Made by a program: the position numbers and the translations under genes
Assembly (NCBI GenBank): GCA_002471275.1
Contig: DKPQ01000001.1
Location: 62,001 to 126,000 of the forward strand
Direction of reading: 5' to 3'
Source of the DNA: Flammeovirgaceae bacterium UBA7330
GTDB lineage: Bacteria; Bacteroidota; Bacteroidia; Cytophagales; Cyclobacteriaceae
DNA: 64,000 nucleotides
Notes under the pieces: generated by a model
What the model saw: the letters and a program-made list of their open reading frames with translations, nothing else
Told to the model about the DNA's origin: nothing
The model's database searches: none
Part shown: positions 8,650-16,895 of the stretch, piece by piece
Numbering within the stretch: position 1 is the first letter of the stretch
Layout of the letters: every line of letters starts with the position of its first letter

Positions 8650-9249
8650 TCAAAAATGTGAGCTTAGGAATTCTAATGGATGATAAAAGTTATTGATCAA
8701 CTCCTGCTCATTGAAGCAAGCCAACGTATGTGAGTGGAAAAGTCTATTGGGATTTTCCGAAGTTGGCTTTATTCGGACGGGTCTTTTCTTCAGCACTTCA
8801 AAATGGAAATGATCAAACTGCCACCCATATTTATCGAGTTCGTTTGTATTGTAAAATCGCGCAATTTGTGTATCTGAATCTACTTTTTGAAACAGCTCTA
8901 CCCTGATCTCTGCGATGTGTTCATACACAGTCCAGTAAAGTAAATCCCCTTGGTCATGTTCAATGATTAGCTGAGCAAATGGTCCGTCCTCGCGTTTACT
9001 AATGACAGTACCTTTGTCGATTGAGAATATAGGAGCGTTCAGATAATTGGCGTGACCTCGCTTGATATCAATGCCTGTATGGAGGTGCCCAGGTACCTCT
9101 TTCCTGGCTACCCTTTGCAGGCCAAATTCCCCGATTTCAGTGAGCTCGATGAAATCAATCACCTGTCTGTCTGGTACATCAATCGGGAGTTGTATCTGGG
9201 GTTCATTATGGAGCAGAATTGCAATCAGGTATAAAATAGGGGGCAACAT
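8650..9249 (-). CDS. M23 family metallopeptidase (LytM-like), short
   Basis: 199 residues with a short hydrophobic N-terminus (MLPPILYLIAILL), possibly a signal anchor. The LytM zinc ligands are present: HTGIDIKRG (His and Asp, around residues 57-61) and FDHFHFEV (the HxH pair, around residue 145), with a glycine-poor core (FSIDKGTVISKRE) between them. Family members cut peptidoglycan cross-bridges or act as periplasmic amidase activators. The protein lacks coiled-coil or LysM segments, so it looks like a stand-alone catalytic domain. It is divergent from dnaX; the 111-bp spacer carries a 7-bp inverted repeat. Confidence 0.8.
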   Translation of the reverse strand: MLPPILYLIAILLHNEPQIQLPIDVPDRQVIDFIELTEIGEFGLQRVARKEVPGHLHTGIDIKRGHANYLNAPIFSIDKGTVISKREDGPFAQLIIEHDQGDLLYWTVYEHIAEIRVELFQKVDSDTQIARFYNTNELDKYGWQFDHFHFEVLKKRPVRIKPTSENPNRLFHSHTLACFNEQELINNFYHPLEFLSSHF

Positions 9250-9360
9250 CTTGATGCAAAATATGGTCCCTGCATAATTACAATGTTAGAATTTTAAATG
9301 CAACATTGATTTTATCTGGTCAACTCTTCATTTCTATTCCTTTTGTCTTAATTTCACGAT

Positions 9361-10482
9361 GTGGAAAGTTTTGTAGTATCGGCAAGGAAATATCGGCCTC
9401 TGGGTTTTGAAGAAGTAGTTGGACAAAGCCACATCACCACTACCCTGAAAAATGCGATTGACAACAACCACCTGGCGCAGGCACTGCTGTTTTGCGGACC
9501 CAGGGGGGTAGGAAAAACCACCTGTGCAAGGATCCTTGCCAGGATGATCAATGACTTTGAGGCTTCAGCGGAAAATCAACATACCAATTTCAATATTTAC
9601 GAGCTGGATGCGGCGTCCAACAACTCCGTAGACGACATCAGAAACCTGACCGATCAGGTGCGTTATCCACCTCAGCAGGGAAAATTCAAAGTCTACATCA
9701 TAGATGAGGTTCACATGCTGTCTACACAGGCATTCAATGCCTTTTTGAAGACACTGGAAGAGCCGCCGGAATACGCTATTTTCATCCTGGCGACTACAGA
9801 AAAACACAAAGTGATCCCAACCATCCTGTCCCGATGTCAGATCTATGACTTCAACAGGATTGAGATCAATGACATTGTAGAACAACTGCAAAAGATTGCT
9901 ACCCAGGAAAGCATAGAGGCAGAGGAGGAAGCGCTTCACCTGATTGCTCAGAAAGCAGATGGAGCCATGCGGGATGCACTCTCACTGTTTGACCTGATCG
10001 TAACCTTTTCTTCTGACAACAAGATCACCTATCAAAACACGATCAAGAATCTGCACATTCTTGATTATGAGTATTATTTCAAGGTGACAGATTATCTGAA
10101 AAGTGAGGATATGTCCAATGCATTGTTGCTCTTTGATGAGGTAATTCGAAACGGTTTCGATGGTCACAACTTTCTCAATGGATTACAGGAGCATTTTCGT
10201 AATCTGTTGGTCTCAAAGAATAAAGATACCGTGAACCTGATGGAAGTATCTGAGAGTGTGAAACAAAGGTATCTTACACAATCTGCTGCATTGAGTGGGT
10301 CTTACCTGCTTACCGGATTGAACCTGATGAATCAGTTTGACCTGAACTATAAGATCAGCAGAAACCAAAGGCTACACATCGAACTGTGCCTGATGAAATT
10401 GTCACAGCTAAACAATGCTGTGCGTCTTGCAGAAATGGGCTCCGGTGATGGGGCAAAAAAAAAAGTAGCCATGGCGAGCTAA
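9361..10482 (+). CDS. dnaX: DNA polymerase III subunit gamma/tau, zero-frame (gamma-like) product
   Basis: The clamp-loader ATPase of the replisome. The GTG start is forced: an in-frame TAA lies four codons upstream, and the nearby ATG at 9359 is in another frame. The protein reads MESFVVSARKYRP, then Walker A GPRGVGKT (46-53), Walker B DEVH (115-118), the arginine-finger motif SRC (157-159) and the domain III collar. The stretch after Walker A, where most DnaX proteins carry a four-cysteine zinc module, has no such cysteines (RMINDFEASAENQHTNFNIYE, written in part). The frame ends at residue 373 shortly after a run of ten A (10455-10464). The tau-specific part continues in the -1 frame, so this product corresponds to the short gamma form, unless the A-run length is a sequencing error. 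Confidence 0.92.
   Translation: MESFVVSARKYRPLGFEEVVGQSHITTTLKNAIDNNHLAQALLFCGPRGVGKTTCARILARMINDFEASAENQHTNFNIYELDAASNNSVDDIRNLTDQVRYPPQQGKFKVYIIDEVHMLSTQAFNAFLKTLEEPPEYAIFILATTEKHKVIPTILSRCQIYDFNRIEINDIVEQLQKIATQESIEAEEEALHLIAQKADGAMRDALSLFDLIVTFSSDNKITYQNTIKNLHILDYEYYFKVTDYLKSEDMSNALLLFDEVIRNGFDGHNFLNGLQEHFRNLLVSKNKDTVNLMEVSESVKQRYLTQSAALSGSYLLTGLNLMNQFDLNYKISRNQRLHIELCLMKLSQLNNAVRLAEMGSGDGAKKKVAMAS
10455..10464 (+). promoter_or_regulatory. A10 slippery site in dnaX (-1 frameshift or transcriptional slippage)
   Basis: Ten consecutive A, read GCA AAA AAA AAA GTA in the zero frame, contain the tandem-slip heptamer A AAA AAA. The zero frame stops five codons after the run (TAA at 10480-10482), whereas the -1 frame stays open for 215 codons. 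Just 3' lies GAGC-TAAAG-GCTC, a short potential stem that places the zero-frame stop in its loop. In other bacteria dnaX uses either ribosomal -1 frameshifting (E. coli) or polymerase slippage on an A-run (Thermus) to make two proteins, so the same is inferred here. A homopolymer miscall would look identical. Confidence 0.65.
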
Positions 10483-11111
10483 AGGCTCCGGCACCACCTG
10501 CTGAGAAAAAGTCCGAAAAAGTTGAGGAAAAGCCAAAACCCAGTGAGGAAATAACTCCCGGGGATACTCAAAAGTCGAAAGCAGAACCAGTAGAACAAAA
10601 ACCGGCTCCTGCAACGCCAAAAATTTCACCAATTGTCGCTGCCACTTCTTCTCAGCCAAAGGAAACACCCAGTATTTTTCGAAAGAAGTCCGCGGAGAAA
10701 GAGGCGAAGGTCGAGAAAGCTCCTGAAGCCCCAAAAGAGACCAATGCTTTCGATGAAGCTGCCTTGCAGCAGGTCTGGCTGGCCTACAAAAAGGAGTCTG
10801 AAGAGAAGGGGGTCTCCGATACAGAAATGCTTGTCCTGAATCGAACGGTTACCAAGACTGGTGAACATGATGTACTTATTCAATTGGCAAGTTCTCTGGA
10901 GATCAGTATCCTGGAACGCCAGGAGCAGGGGATCGTGCAATATTTCAGGAAGCATCTGAAAAATTCGTTGATCCAACTACAAAAAGCCGTTTCTGAGCAG
11001 GAGAAGTCGAAAAAGCTGTACACCAGCAAAGAAAAATACGATTATATGGTAGAGCAAAACCCGGCGTTAAAGGATCTGAAAGAGCGGTTGGGTCTTGACT
11101 TTGAGTTTTAA
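10464..11111 (+). CDS. dnaX: dnaX tau-specific C-terminal part, -1 frame
   Basis: This continues dnaX after a -1 shift on the A10 run, giving a full product of about 583 residues. It begins with a Pro/Lys/Glu-rich linker (KAPAPPAEKKSEK, EEKPKPSEE, KAEPVEQKPAP), then a folded domain from about NAFDEAALQQVWLAYKKE through YFRKHLKNSLIQLQKAV to the C-terminal ALKDLKERLGLDFEF. That layout matches the tau C-terminus of Bacteroidota DnaX proteins. Tau binds the polymerase core and helicase in E. coli. No start codon with supporting signals precedes it, so it is not an independent gene. Confidence 0.82.
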   Translation, partial: SSHGELKAPAPPAEKKSEKVEEKPKPSEEITPGDTQKSKAEPVEQKPAPATPKISPIVAATSSQPKETPSIFRKKSAEKEAKVEKAPEAPKETNAFDEAALQQVWLAYKKESEEKGVSDTEMLVLNRTVTKTGEHDVLIQLASSLEISILERQEQGIVQYFRKHLKNSLIQLQKAVSEQEKSKKLYTSKEKYDYMVEQNPALKDLKERLGLDFEF

Positions 11112-11119
11112 CGGATTTC

Positions 11120-13147
11120 CTATTGCTCAATCTTCAGCACCTCTCCAATAGATAGATCTGGCCTTTCTTTGTTATTGATTTCCATCAATTTCTCTACACT
11201 TATGTTGAAATGTCTGGCGATTTTATAGAATGTATCGCCAGCCTGTACAGTGTAGGTTTTGCTGTTTGATACTTGAGTGGGAGTGGTTACCTTTTTTGGA
11301 GAGGCTGAAGGGATGATGAGTTCCTGACCCGGTTTAATAGGCATGTCCACATTGAGTTGATTTCTATTGAGGATGTCACCAATGTCGACACCATACTTTC
11401 TGGAAACGCTGTAATAGGTGTCGTCTGGTTCCACCACATGCTTACGCTCATTGCCTGAGGGGGGAGGAACAGAGCTTTCCACATATTCCTGGGTACTACT
11501 CATTTCAAAAGGTGCAACGACCATCAGTTTTTGACCCGGGTTGATAGGTTCGTGCTTTCGCAAGCCATTCCATTCCAACAGATCTTCAACAGTGATGTCA
11601 TATAGTTTGGCTATGCTGTACAGAGATTGACCGGGACTCACTTCATGGACATCTACTTTGCGGTTGTTTGAATTGTCTGATACGTTTTCATTATTTACAA
11701 TAATGGTTTCTTCTGGTTTGACGCTTTCAATTGGCTGAGGCTTTGACTCAGGAACTACTGGGACAATGGTTTTTTTGACCACTGTTTCTGGAAGTTCCTG
11801 AACTGGGGGAGTGATTGAAGGTCTGATTTCCCTTGGTGGTTCTGGTTTGAATATTTTGGGTGCAGCTACTTTTCTGTATGCCGGTGGGATATCTTTTGGT
11901 CGTTTCTGATTGAGCCAAAGAATCCTGCCTGGTTTCAGAATTTCCGATTCTTCCATCCCGTTCTTTTTGCGGAGTTTATTTAGTTTAATTCCATACCGCT
12001 GTGAAACGTCCCACAAAGTTTCATCATATTGAGTGACATGATATCGGATCCCCGATTTATTTCTTTTGGACTCTGTGAAGTAAAACTTTCCGGCAACAAG
12101 TCGATGGCTCGACGAAAGGTCGTTGTATTTGAGAAGTTTCTCAGAACTTGTTCCACTCTTTTCTGCCAGTGATTTAAGATTGTCTCCTTCAATGGCCAGG
12201 ATTGTTTGCCGGTCATTGATTTCCAGATAGATGGTCTTACTCATGGTGTTGATCTCATCCACGATCTTTTCAGGATAGTTGGGTCTTTTCACTATTTCCT
12301 CATTTCTCCTTGTCTCAGGGATTTTTGGCCTTTGTCCCTTGATCGGAATAATGACAGGGTACTCCCGGTCATCCGGTACCTTTCCATAAGATAACCATTT
12401 GTTGTACTGGAATACGAGTTCTTCATTCACCTCCAGTTTTTTGGCTATTTCTTTCAGGTCTTTGTTTCCTCCCTGCCGGTAGACCATGAGCTCCATCCCC
12501 TCCGAGTGTGGTTTGCCCACGTCTTCCCGAAAGGCGATCACATGCGCAATAAAGCGCTTTACATACCAATGGGTTTTATGCGTGATAGTAAGCTTGTCAG
12601 AACCAATACCTTCCTGGTCAATGTAGGGTTTTACACCCCCCGGACCTGTCATATAAGCATTCACAGAGTAGATCCAGTTTTTAAACATGAAGTTGTTTCG
12701 CTTGAGGTATTTGGCTGCACCATGGGTAGAAGAAACCACATTTTTCCTTTCGTCTACTTTGCTATCTACTCTCATGCCCACCTCACGGGCAGTGAAATCT
12801 TTGAACTGCCAATAGCCTACAGCATCCGAAGTGGATACCTGGTCAGAGATGAGCGCACTTTCCTGCAAAGAAAGAAACTTCAGGTCGTCAGGCACCCCTT
12901 CCTCACGCAGCACTTTTTCGATGATTGGGAAATAGAGGTTTGCCCTGTCCAACTTAATGTTGAAGTATTTTTCACTGGCTCGCAGGGCGTTTACATCTTT
13001 CTGGATCTCCCGCTGAGCTTCATGGGTGATCCTGAGCTTCATCCCGGCAATTTCGATGCTTTCGGGGACCTTTGGAATAGGAAAGTCCTCTGCAGACAGG
13101 TCTGTGAATTGAAGAAATAAGAACAGAAAAGAAACCTTTCGGATCAT
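11120..13147 (-). CDS. Membrane-bound-type lytic transglycosylase with multiple LysM domains (MltD-like)
   Basis: 675 residues with a signal peptide (ends about LSAE). The transglycosylase domain has SLQESALIS (catalytic Glu96) and SDAVGYWQFKDFTAREVG, followed by AAKYLKRN. A chain of LysM modules follows: one at about 375-425 (YDETLWDVSQRYGIKLNKL), then DVHEVSPGQSLYSIAKLYD, KHVVEPDDTYYSVSRKYG and the last, KTYTVQAGDTFYKIARHFN; a weaker one may lie near 210-250. The enzyme would cleave peptidoglycan between MurNAc and GlcNAc in the periplasm. Its ATG overlaps the stop of the O-methyltransferase gene (ATGA), so the two are translationally coupled. Its stop faces that of dnaX across 8 bp. Confidence 0.9.
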   Translation of the reverse strand: MIRKVSFLFLFLQFTDLSAEDFPIPKVPESIEIAGMKLRITHEAQREIQKDVNALRASEKYFNIKLDRANLYFPIIEKVLREEGVPDDLKFLSLQESALISDQVSTSDAVGYWQFKDFTAREVGMRVDSKVDERKNVVSSTHGAAKYLKRNNFMFKNWIYSVNAYMTGPGGVKPYIDQEGIGSDKLTITHKTHWYVKRFIAHVIAFREDVGKPHSEGMELMVYRQGGNKDLKEIAKKLEVNEELVFQYNKWLSYGKVPDDREYPVIIPIKGQRPKIPETRRNEEIVKRPNYPEKIVDEINTMSKTIYLEINDRQTILAIEGDNLKSLAEKSGTSSEKLLKYNDLSSSHRLVAGKFYFTESKRNKSGIRYHVTQYDETLWDVSQRYGIKLNKLRKKNGMEESEILKPGRILWLNQKRPKDIPPAYRKVAAPKIFKPEPPREIRPSITPPVQELPETVVKKTIVPVVPESKPQPIESVKPEETIIVNNENVSDNSNNRKVDVHEVSPGQSLYSIAKLYDITVEDLLEWNGLRKHEPINPGQKLMVVAPFEMSSTQEYVESSVPPPSGNERKHVVEPDDTYYSVSRKYGVDIGDILNRNQLNVDMPIKPGQELIIPSASPKKVTTPTQVSNSKTYTVQAGDTFYKIARHFNISVEKLMEINNKERPDLSIGEVLKIEQ

Positions 13148-13782
13148 TTTTTTCTTGCCATCATAATTCCGTCCCTGATAGGGAGCAATATGTTTTCTAC
13201 TCTTGGATCGTTTTGCACCATTTCATTAAACGAGCGGATGGTATTGGTAACCTTGTCCTGTTGTGTTGCATCATATACTTTGCCACTCCACAGCACATTA
13301 TCAGCTAAAAGTAATCCTCCGGATCGCAGATTATCAATGGTCATGTCGTAGTAGACCGGGTAATTTTCTTTGTCTGCATCAATAAATATCATGTCCCAGG
13401 TATAATTAAGTGTAGGAAGGATGGAAGCGGCTTCACCGATTCTGACCTCTATTTGATCTTTATATTCAGATTGGTCCAGGTATTCAGCAATTTTACCTTT
13501 CAACTCTTCATTTTTTTCGAGGGTGATCAGCTTGCCGTCTTTTTGCAATCCTTCCGCCAGACACAACGCCGAATAGCCCGTATAAGTACCGATCTCCAGG
13601 ATATTTTTTGGTTGGATCATCTTTGAGAGCATGGAGAGATAGCGGCCCTGCAGATGACCTGAGAGCATCCTGGGACGTAAAACATGCAGATGGGTCTCAC
13701 GGTTGATCTGTGAGAGTAATGCACTTTCTTCAGTGGTATGCTCTTCCGAATATTTCTGGAGAGGCTCTGGTATCAGGGACAT
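13144..13782 (-). CDS. O-methyltransferase, class I SAM-dependent (CCoAOMT-like)
   Basis: 212 residues. The SAM-binding Rossmann motif is LEIGTYTGYSALCLAEGL (about residues 57-74), with the acidic motif II LITLEKNEE, then WDMIFIDADKENYP (metal-binding Asp region) and LLLADNVLWSGKV. This is the family 3 O-methyltransferase pattern, which methylates catechol-like or other hydroxylated small molecules with a divalent cation. The substrate is unknown. The gene overlaps the lytic transglycosylase by 4 bp and is divergent from the TRAP operon, sharing a 113-bp spacer that holds a palindrome. Confidence 0.9.
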   Translation of the reverse strand: MSLIPEPLQKYSEEHTTEESALLSQINRETHLHVLRPRMLSGHLQGRYLSMLSKMIQPKNILEIGTYTGYSALCLAEGLQKDGKLITLEKNEELKGKIAEYLDQSEYKDQIEVRIGEAASILPTLNYTWDMIFIDADKENYPVYYDMTIDNLRSGGLLLADNVLWSGKVYDATQQDKVTNTIRSFNEMVQNDPRVENILLPIRDGIMMARKK

Positions 13783-13834
13783 GGCGTAAAAATAAAAGAT
13801 TTCAACTCATGAGCGAAAGAGACCTGACCTGCTA

Positions 13835-13870
13835 AATCAAATAATCTCAGTAAATAAGATATATTTGATT
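13835..13870 (+). promoter_or_regulatory. Putative TRAP operon promoter with overlapping palindromic operator
   Basis: The spacer between the divergent O-methyltransferase and TRAP genes holds a perfect inverted repeat, AATCAAATA then 18 bp then TATTTGATT (10 bp per arm if the flanking A/T pair is counted). The right arm overlaps TATATTTG (13860-13867), an exact match to the Bacteroidota TAnnTTTG -7 box, placed about 29 bp before the TRAP ATG. No convincing -33 TTTG was found. The layout suggests a repressor that would cover the promoter; the regulator is not identified. Confidence 0.45.
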
Positions 13871-13895
13871 TTTTGAGCCCAAGAATGACTACCCA

Positions 13896-14891
13896 ATGCT
13901 ATTACCCGAGATATTTCGCGTTAAATACACCACATTATTTCTAACATTATTTCTCCTCTTCAGCTGCAAGACCAAAGATGAGCCAGAGGTGCTTCTACGA
14001 GCTAGTCTCATCACCAATGAGGATCATACCTGGTCGCGGGCTTTCGAATTTTTTAGCAAAAGACTGGAAGAAAAGTCAGATGGGAGGATCAGACTGGAGG
14101 TCTACCATGCGGAGCAGCTAAGTAAGGAAATTGAGTCGATCCGCCTGATCCAGGCAGGAGTCATTGACATGACGATTACAGCTTCCATCCTCACCAACTG
14201 GGTGGACGAGGCGGTATTTTGTGAGTTGCCCTTCTTGCTTAGAGACAGCAAAGACCTGGAAAAACTGGTCAATCATCCAATTAGCCGATATATGGAGGAG
14301 TCGATCATCAAAAAGACAGGTCTCAGGCCGGTAACTTACTTTGAAAGGGGACCTCGGCACCTTACTTCCAATAGACCCATTAAGCATCCTGACGATCTCA
14401 AAGGGATTATCATCCGGGTTCCGACCGTACCCGTTTATGTCACTGCCTGGGAAGCAATGGGAGCCAAGCCAACACCGATGGCTTTTTCAGAAGTATTTAC
14501 CTCGTTGCAACAAAATACCATTGAAGCTCAGGAGAATCCACTGGCCATGATCAAGGCGGCTGGTTTTGCTGAGGTACAGAGTCATCTCAACCTGACCGGG
14601 CATGTGGTGAGTTGGGCCTATCCGGTATTGGGGGAGAAACAATATCAGGCGATGCCGGATGACCTGAAAAAGATATTCATGGAGTGTGCTGAGGAGATGC
14701 ATCAGTTTGAGCGTGAGTTGTTTTTGAAGAATGAGCAAACGCTTGCCAAGGAATTGAAAGAGAAGGGTATGACCTTCGTAGAGGTGGATAAGGATGCTTT
14801 TGCCAACAAATGCACTGAGGCCATTTATAAGAGTTTGTCTCCGGACATGCAGAAAATATATAACGAAATCCTAACAGTAACCCGAAACTAA
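13896..14891 (+). CDS. dctP: TRAP transporter substrate-binding lipoprotein (DctP family)
   Basis: A 331-residue solute receptor with a lipobox (LFLLFSC, Cys24), so it is probably membrane-tethered rather than free in the periplasm. Family features are LLRASLITNEDHTW, LEVYHAEQLSKEIESIRLIQAGVIDM, and the ligand-binding region DLKGIIIRVPTVPVY containing the conserved arginine that contacts the carboxylate of the substrate. The C-terminal helix region follows EVFTSLQQNTIEAQENP. TRAP systems take up organic acids such as C4-dicarboxylates, sialic acid or uronates; no specific ligand can be assigned. Its stop is followed 1 bp later by the small permease. Confidence 0.9.
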   Translation: MLLPEIFRVKYTTLFLTLFLLFSCKTKDEPEVLLRASLITNEDHTWSRAFEFFSKRLEEKSDGRIRLEVYHAEQLSKEIESIRLIQAGVIDMTITASILTNWVDEAVFCELPFLLRDSKDLEKLVNHPISRYMEESIIKKTGLRPVTYFERGPRHLTSNRPIKHPDDLKGIIIRVPTVPVYVTAWEAMGAKPTPMAFSEVFTSLQQNTIEAQENPLAMIKAAGFAEVQSHLNLTGHVVSWAYPVLGEKQYQAMPDDLKKIFMECAEEMHQFERELFLKNEQTLAKELKEKGMTFVEVDKDAFANKCTEAIYKSLSPDMQKIYNEILTVTRN

Positions 14892-14892
14892 T

Positions 14893-15342
14893 ATGTTTGG
14901 TAAGATCCTTTCAGCAGGCACCCTGATCAGCACTATTGCACTCCTGATAACCGTCGTTATTCAGATCTACGGTAGGTTTTTTATGGATAGTGCCCCTTCA
15001 TGGACCGAGGAAGCAGCCCGGGTATTTTTCATTTACACCATGAGCTTTGGAGCAGGACTGGCCCTGCGTGATAATGAGTATGTACAACTAGATATTTTCT
15101 ACAATGCGATGAATGAAGCCTGGCAAAAACGATTAAAAGTTTTCTTTGCTATCTGCACAGTGGCCCTGTTTGTGGTGACGGGCATCTGGTCTTTGCAGTA
15201 TGTTCAGATGGGCACGAACGAACAATCCCCCAGTATGGGCATATCTATGGCCATTCCCTTTGCAGGGATTACCCTAATGGCTATCGCCGTGACCTGGTAT
15301 TCCGTCAAAGAAATCATTCAAACATTACGACCCAACTCATGA
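14893..15342 (+). CDS. dctQ: TRAP transporter small permease (DctQ family)
   Basis: 149 residues with four predicted membrane helices, at about 8-30, 45-65, 85-107 and 122-140. The family motif around the second helix is APSWTEEAARVFFIYTMSFGAGLALRDNEYVQLD, and the third segment is VFFAICTVALFVVTGIWSL. DctQ is the small subunit that pairs with DctM to form the Na+-driven transporter. The gene starts 1 bp after dctP and overlaps dctM by ATGA, so all three are one operon. Confidence 0.92.
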   Translation: MFGKILSAGTLISTIALLITVVIQIYGRFFMDSAPSWTEEAARVFFIYTMSFGAGLALRDNEYVQLDIFYNAMNEAWQKRLKVFFAICTVALFVVTGIWSLQYVQMGTNEQSPSMGISMAIPFAGITLMAIAVTWYSVKEIIQTLRPNS

Positions 15343-16610
15343 TTTATTTATTATTTGCCGTTTTCTTCCTTTGTCTTTTTCTGGGTATTCCCGTGGCATT
15401 CAGTCTGGGATTGTCCTGTCTGGTGTACCTGCTCTTCAACGACATTTCGCTGATCATCATACCGGCAAAGCTGTATTCAGGTATTGATGTCTTTGTACTC
15501 CTGAGTATTCCCGGATTTATCCTGGCTGGAAACCTGATGAACCATGGAGGTCTCACGGACAAGATCATATCATTTTGTAACCACCTGCTCGGACATATTC
15601 GAGGAGGTCTGGCTATGGCCAATGTAGGGTCGTCTATGTTGTTTGCCGGGATTTCCGGAACGGCCGTGTCCGATGCATCAAGTATTGGTGCCGTGATGAT
15701 CCCTGCCATGAAGAAGGAAGGTTATGATGGTCCGTTCTCCTGTGCAGTGACGGCTTCGTCCTCTACAGTAGGTCCGATCATTCCTCCAAGTGTACCAATG
15801 ATTATTGCTGCAACGCTTACAGGTCTTTCAGTAGGCCGTTTGTTCCTGGCGGGTGCTGTACCGGGATTCATGCTGGGATTTGGGATGATTGCTGTCTCCT
15901 ACGTAATAGCCAGGAAGAAAGGTTATCCTAAGCATGAAAGGAGCTCCTTTGCTCAGATCGGTAAAGGTTTCATCGATACCTTCTGGTCGTTGCTTATGTC
16001 TTTTATCGTGTTGTTCGGGATCATCGGTGGCGTATTTACTCCCACAGAAGCCTCAGTGGTGGCTGTCCTGTATGCCATGGTGGTGGGTATCTTTTATAAA
16101 AAACTTAATTTCAAGAATCTACCTAAGATCCTTCTTGACTCTATGAAGCTCTCTGCTTCACTCATGGTATTGGTTGGCTTTGCCAACCTGTTTGGATGGA
16201 TCATGATCATCGAGCGGATCCCTCAGTCTATCTCCGATGGGCTGCTCGGCTTTTCCGACAACAAGTATGTAATTCTCCTGTTGATCAATATCACGCTGAT
16301 CTTTATCGGGACCTTTATGGAGACCATAGCTGCACTGTTGGTGATGTTCCCCATTCTGCTCAAGGTAGCCATGTCAGTAGGAGTGGACCCTGTTCACTTT
16401 GCCGTGATCGCCGTACTCAACCTGATTATCGGACTAACGACTCCACCGATAGGTATTTGCCTATTTGTGACATCCAGCATCGGTAAGACCTCCATTGCGC
16501 AGGTAGCCAGGGCTAACATCCCATTCTTATTGCTTAGTCTTATTGTACTTACCCTCGTGACATTGTTTCCGGAGATTTCATTGTTTCTGCCGTCGCTGTT
16601 TATGGATTGA
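15339..16610 (+). CDS. dctM: TRAP transporter large permease (DctM family)
   Basis: 423 residues and about a dozen membrane helices. Signatures of the large permease include FLCLFLGIPVAFSLGLSC, ISGTAVSDASSIGAVMIPAMKKEGY (about residues 105-129), TASSSTVGPIIPPSVPMII (about 138-156) and the C-terminal LNLIIGLTTPPIGICLF. The SSTVGPIIPPS segment lies in the transport core of the family. It starts inside the stop of dctQ (4-bp overlap). The order P-Q-M is the standard arrangement, and length and motifs are complete. Confidence 0.94.
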   Translation: MIYLLFAVFFLCLFLGIPVAFSLGLSCLVYLLFNDISLIIIPAKLYSGIDVFVLLSIPGFILAGNLMNHGGLTDKIISFCNHLLGHIRGGLAMANVGSSMLFAGISGTAVSDASSIGAVMIPAMKKEGYDGPFSCAVTASSSTVGPIIPPSVPMIIAATLTGLSVGRLFLAGAVPGFMLGFGMIAVSYVIARKKGYPKHERSSFAQIGKGFIDTFWSLLMSFIVLFGIIGGVFTPTEASVVAVLYAMVVGIFYKKLNFKNLPKILLDSMKLSASLMVLVGFANLFGWIMIIERIPQSISDGLLGFSDNKYVILLLINITLIFIGTFMETIAALLVMFPILLKVAMSVGVDPVHFAVIAVLNLIIGLTTPPIGICLFVTSSIGKTSIAQVARANIPFLLLSLIVLTLVTLFPEISLFLPSLFMD

Positions 16611-16895
16611 TAAGGGTGCTTTCAAAATTCTCATACGTTTACTTATAAAAGCTTGATGGCTTTACCGGTAGCAGAGAAATTGCTAGAAAACTGGATTGAT
16701 TTGATATGGTGTTGGGATTCAGCCGTTTTACTGAATGTTTAAATAAGTATTTCAATAAACGCTTACAATCAATCAAAAAGCAGCTATACTTTTGTTATCA
16801 GCACGAGATATAGAAAATGATATAAGTAACAGTAATGATGATACTTTGTTAGGGGCAAGGCCGTGAAACACCCTGTATATAAAAAACTAATTTGA
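16611..16895. other. AT-rich leader region before the DUF695 gene
   Basis: About 285 bases after the TRAP operon. TACTTTTG at 16787-16794 matches the TAnnTTTG -7 box and lies about 100 bp before the downstream ATG; 20 bp upstream of it is TTAC, a weak -33 candidate. The leader also holds a GC-richer patch (GTTAGGGGCAAGGCCGTG, near 16848) that contrasts with its surroundings. No terminator with a T-run was found behind dctM. Confidence 0.35.

Noticed and set aside
10764..11111. An independent gene starting at the ATG after dnaX
   Set aside because: The preceding sequence is open in the same frame back to the A-run and encodes the expected tau linker, so it is part of dnaX.
12506..13120. A 204-codon plus-strand frame inside the lytic transglycosylase gene
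   Set aside because: It is antisense to conserved SLT motifs and its product has no recognisable domain.
13800..13895. A strong -33 box for the TRAP promoter
   Set aside because: No TTTG lies 19-21 bp before the -7 box, so only the -7 match is claimed.
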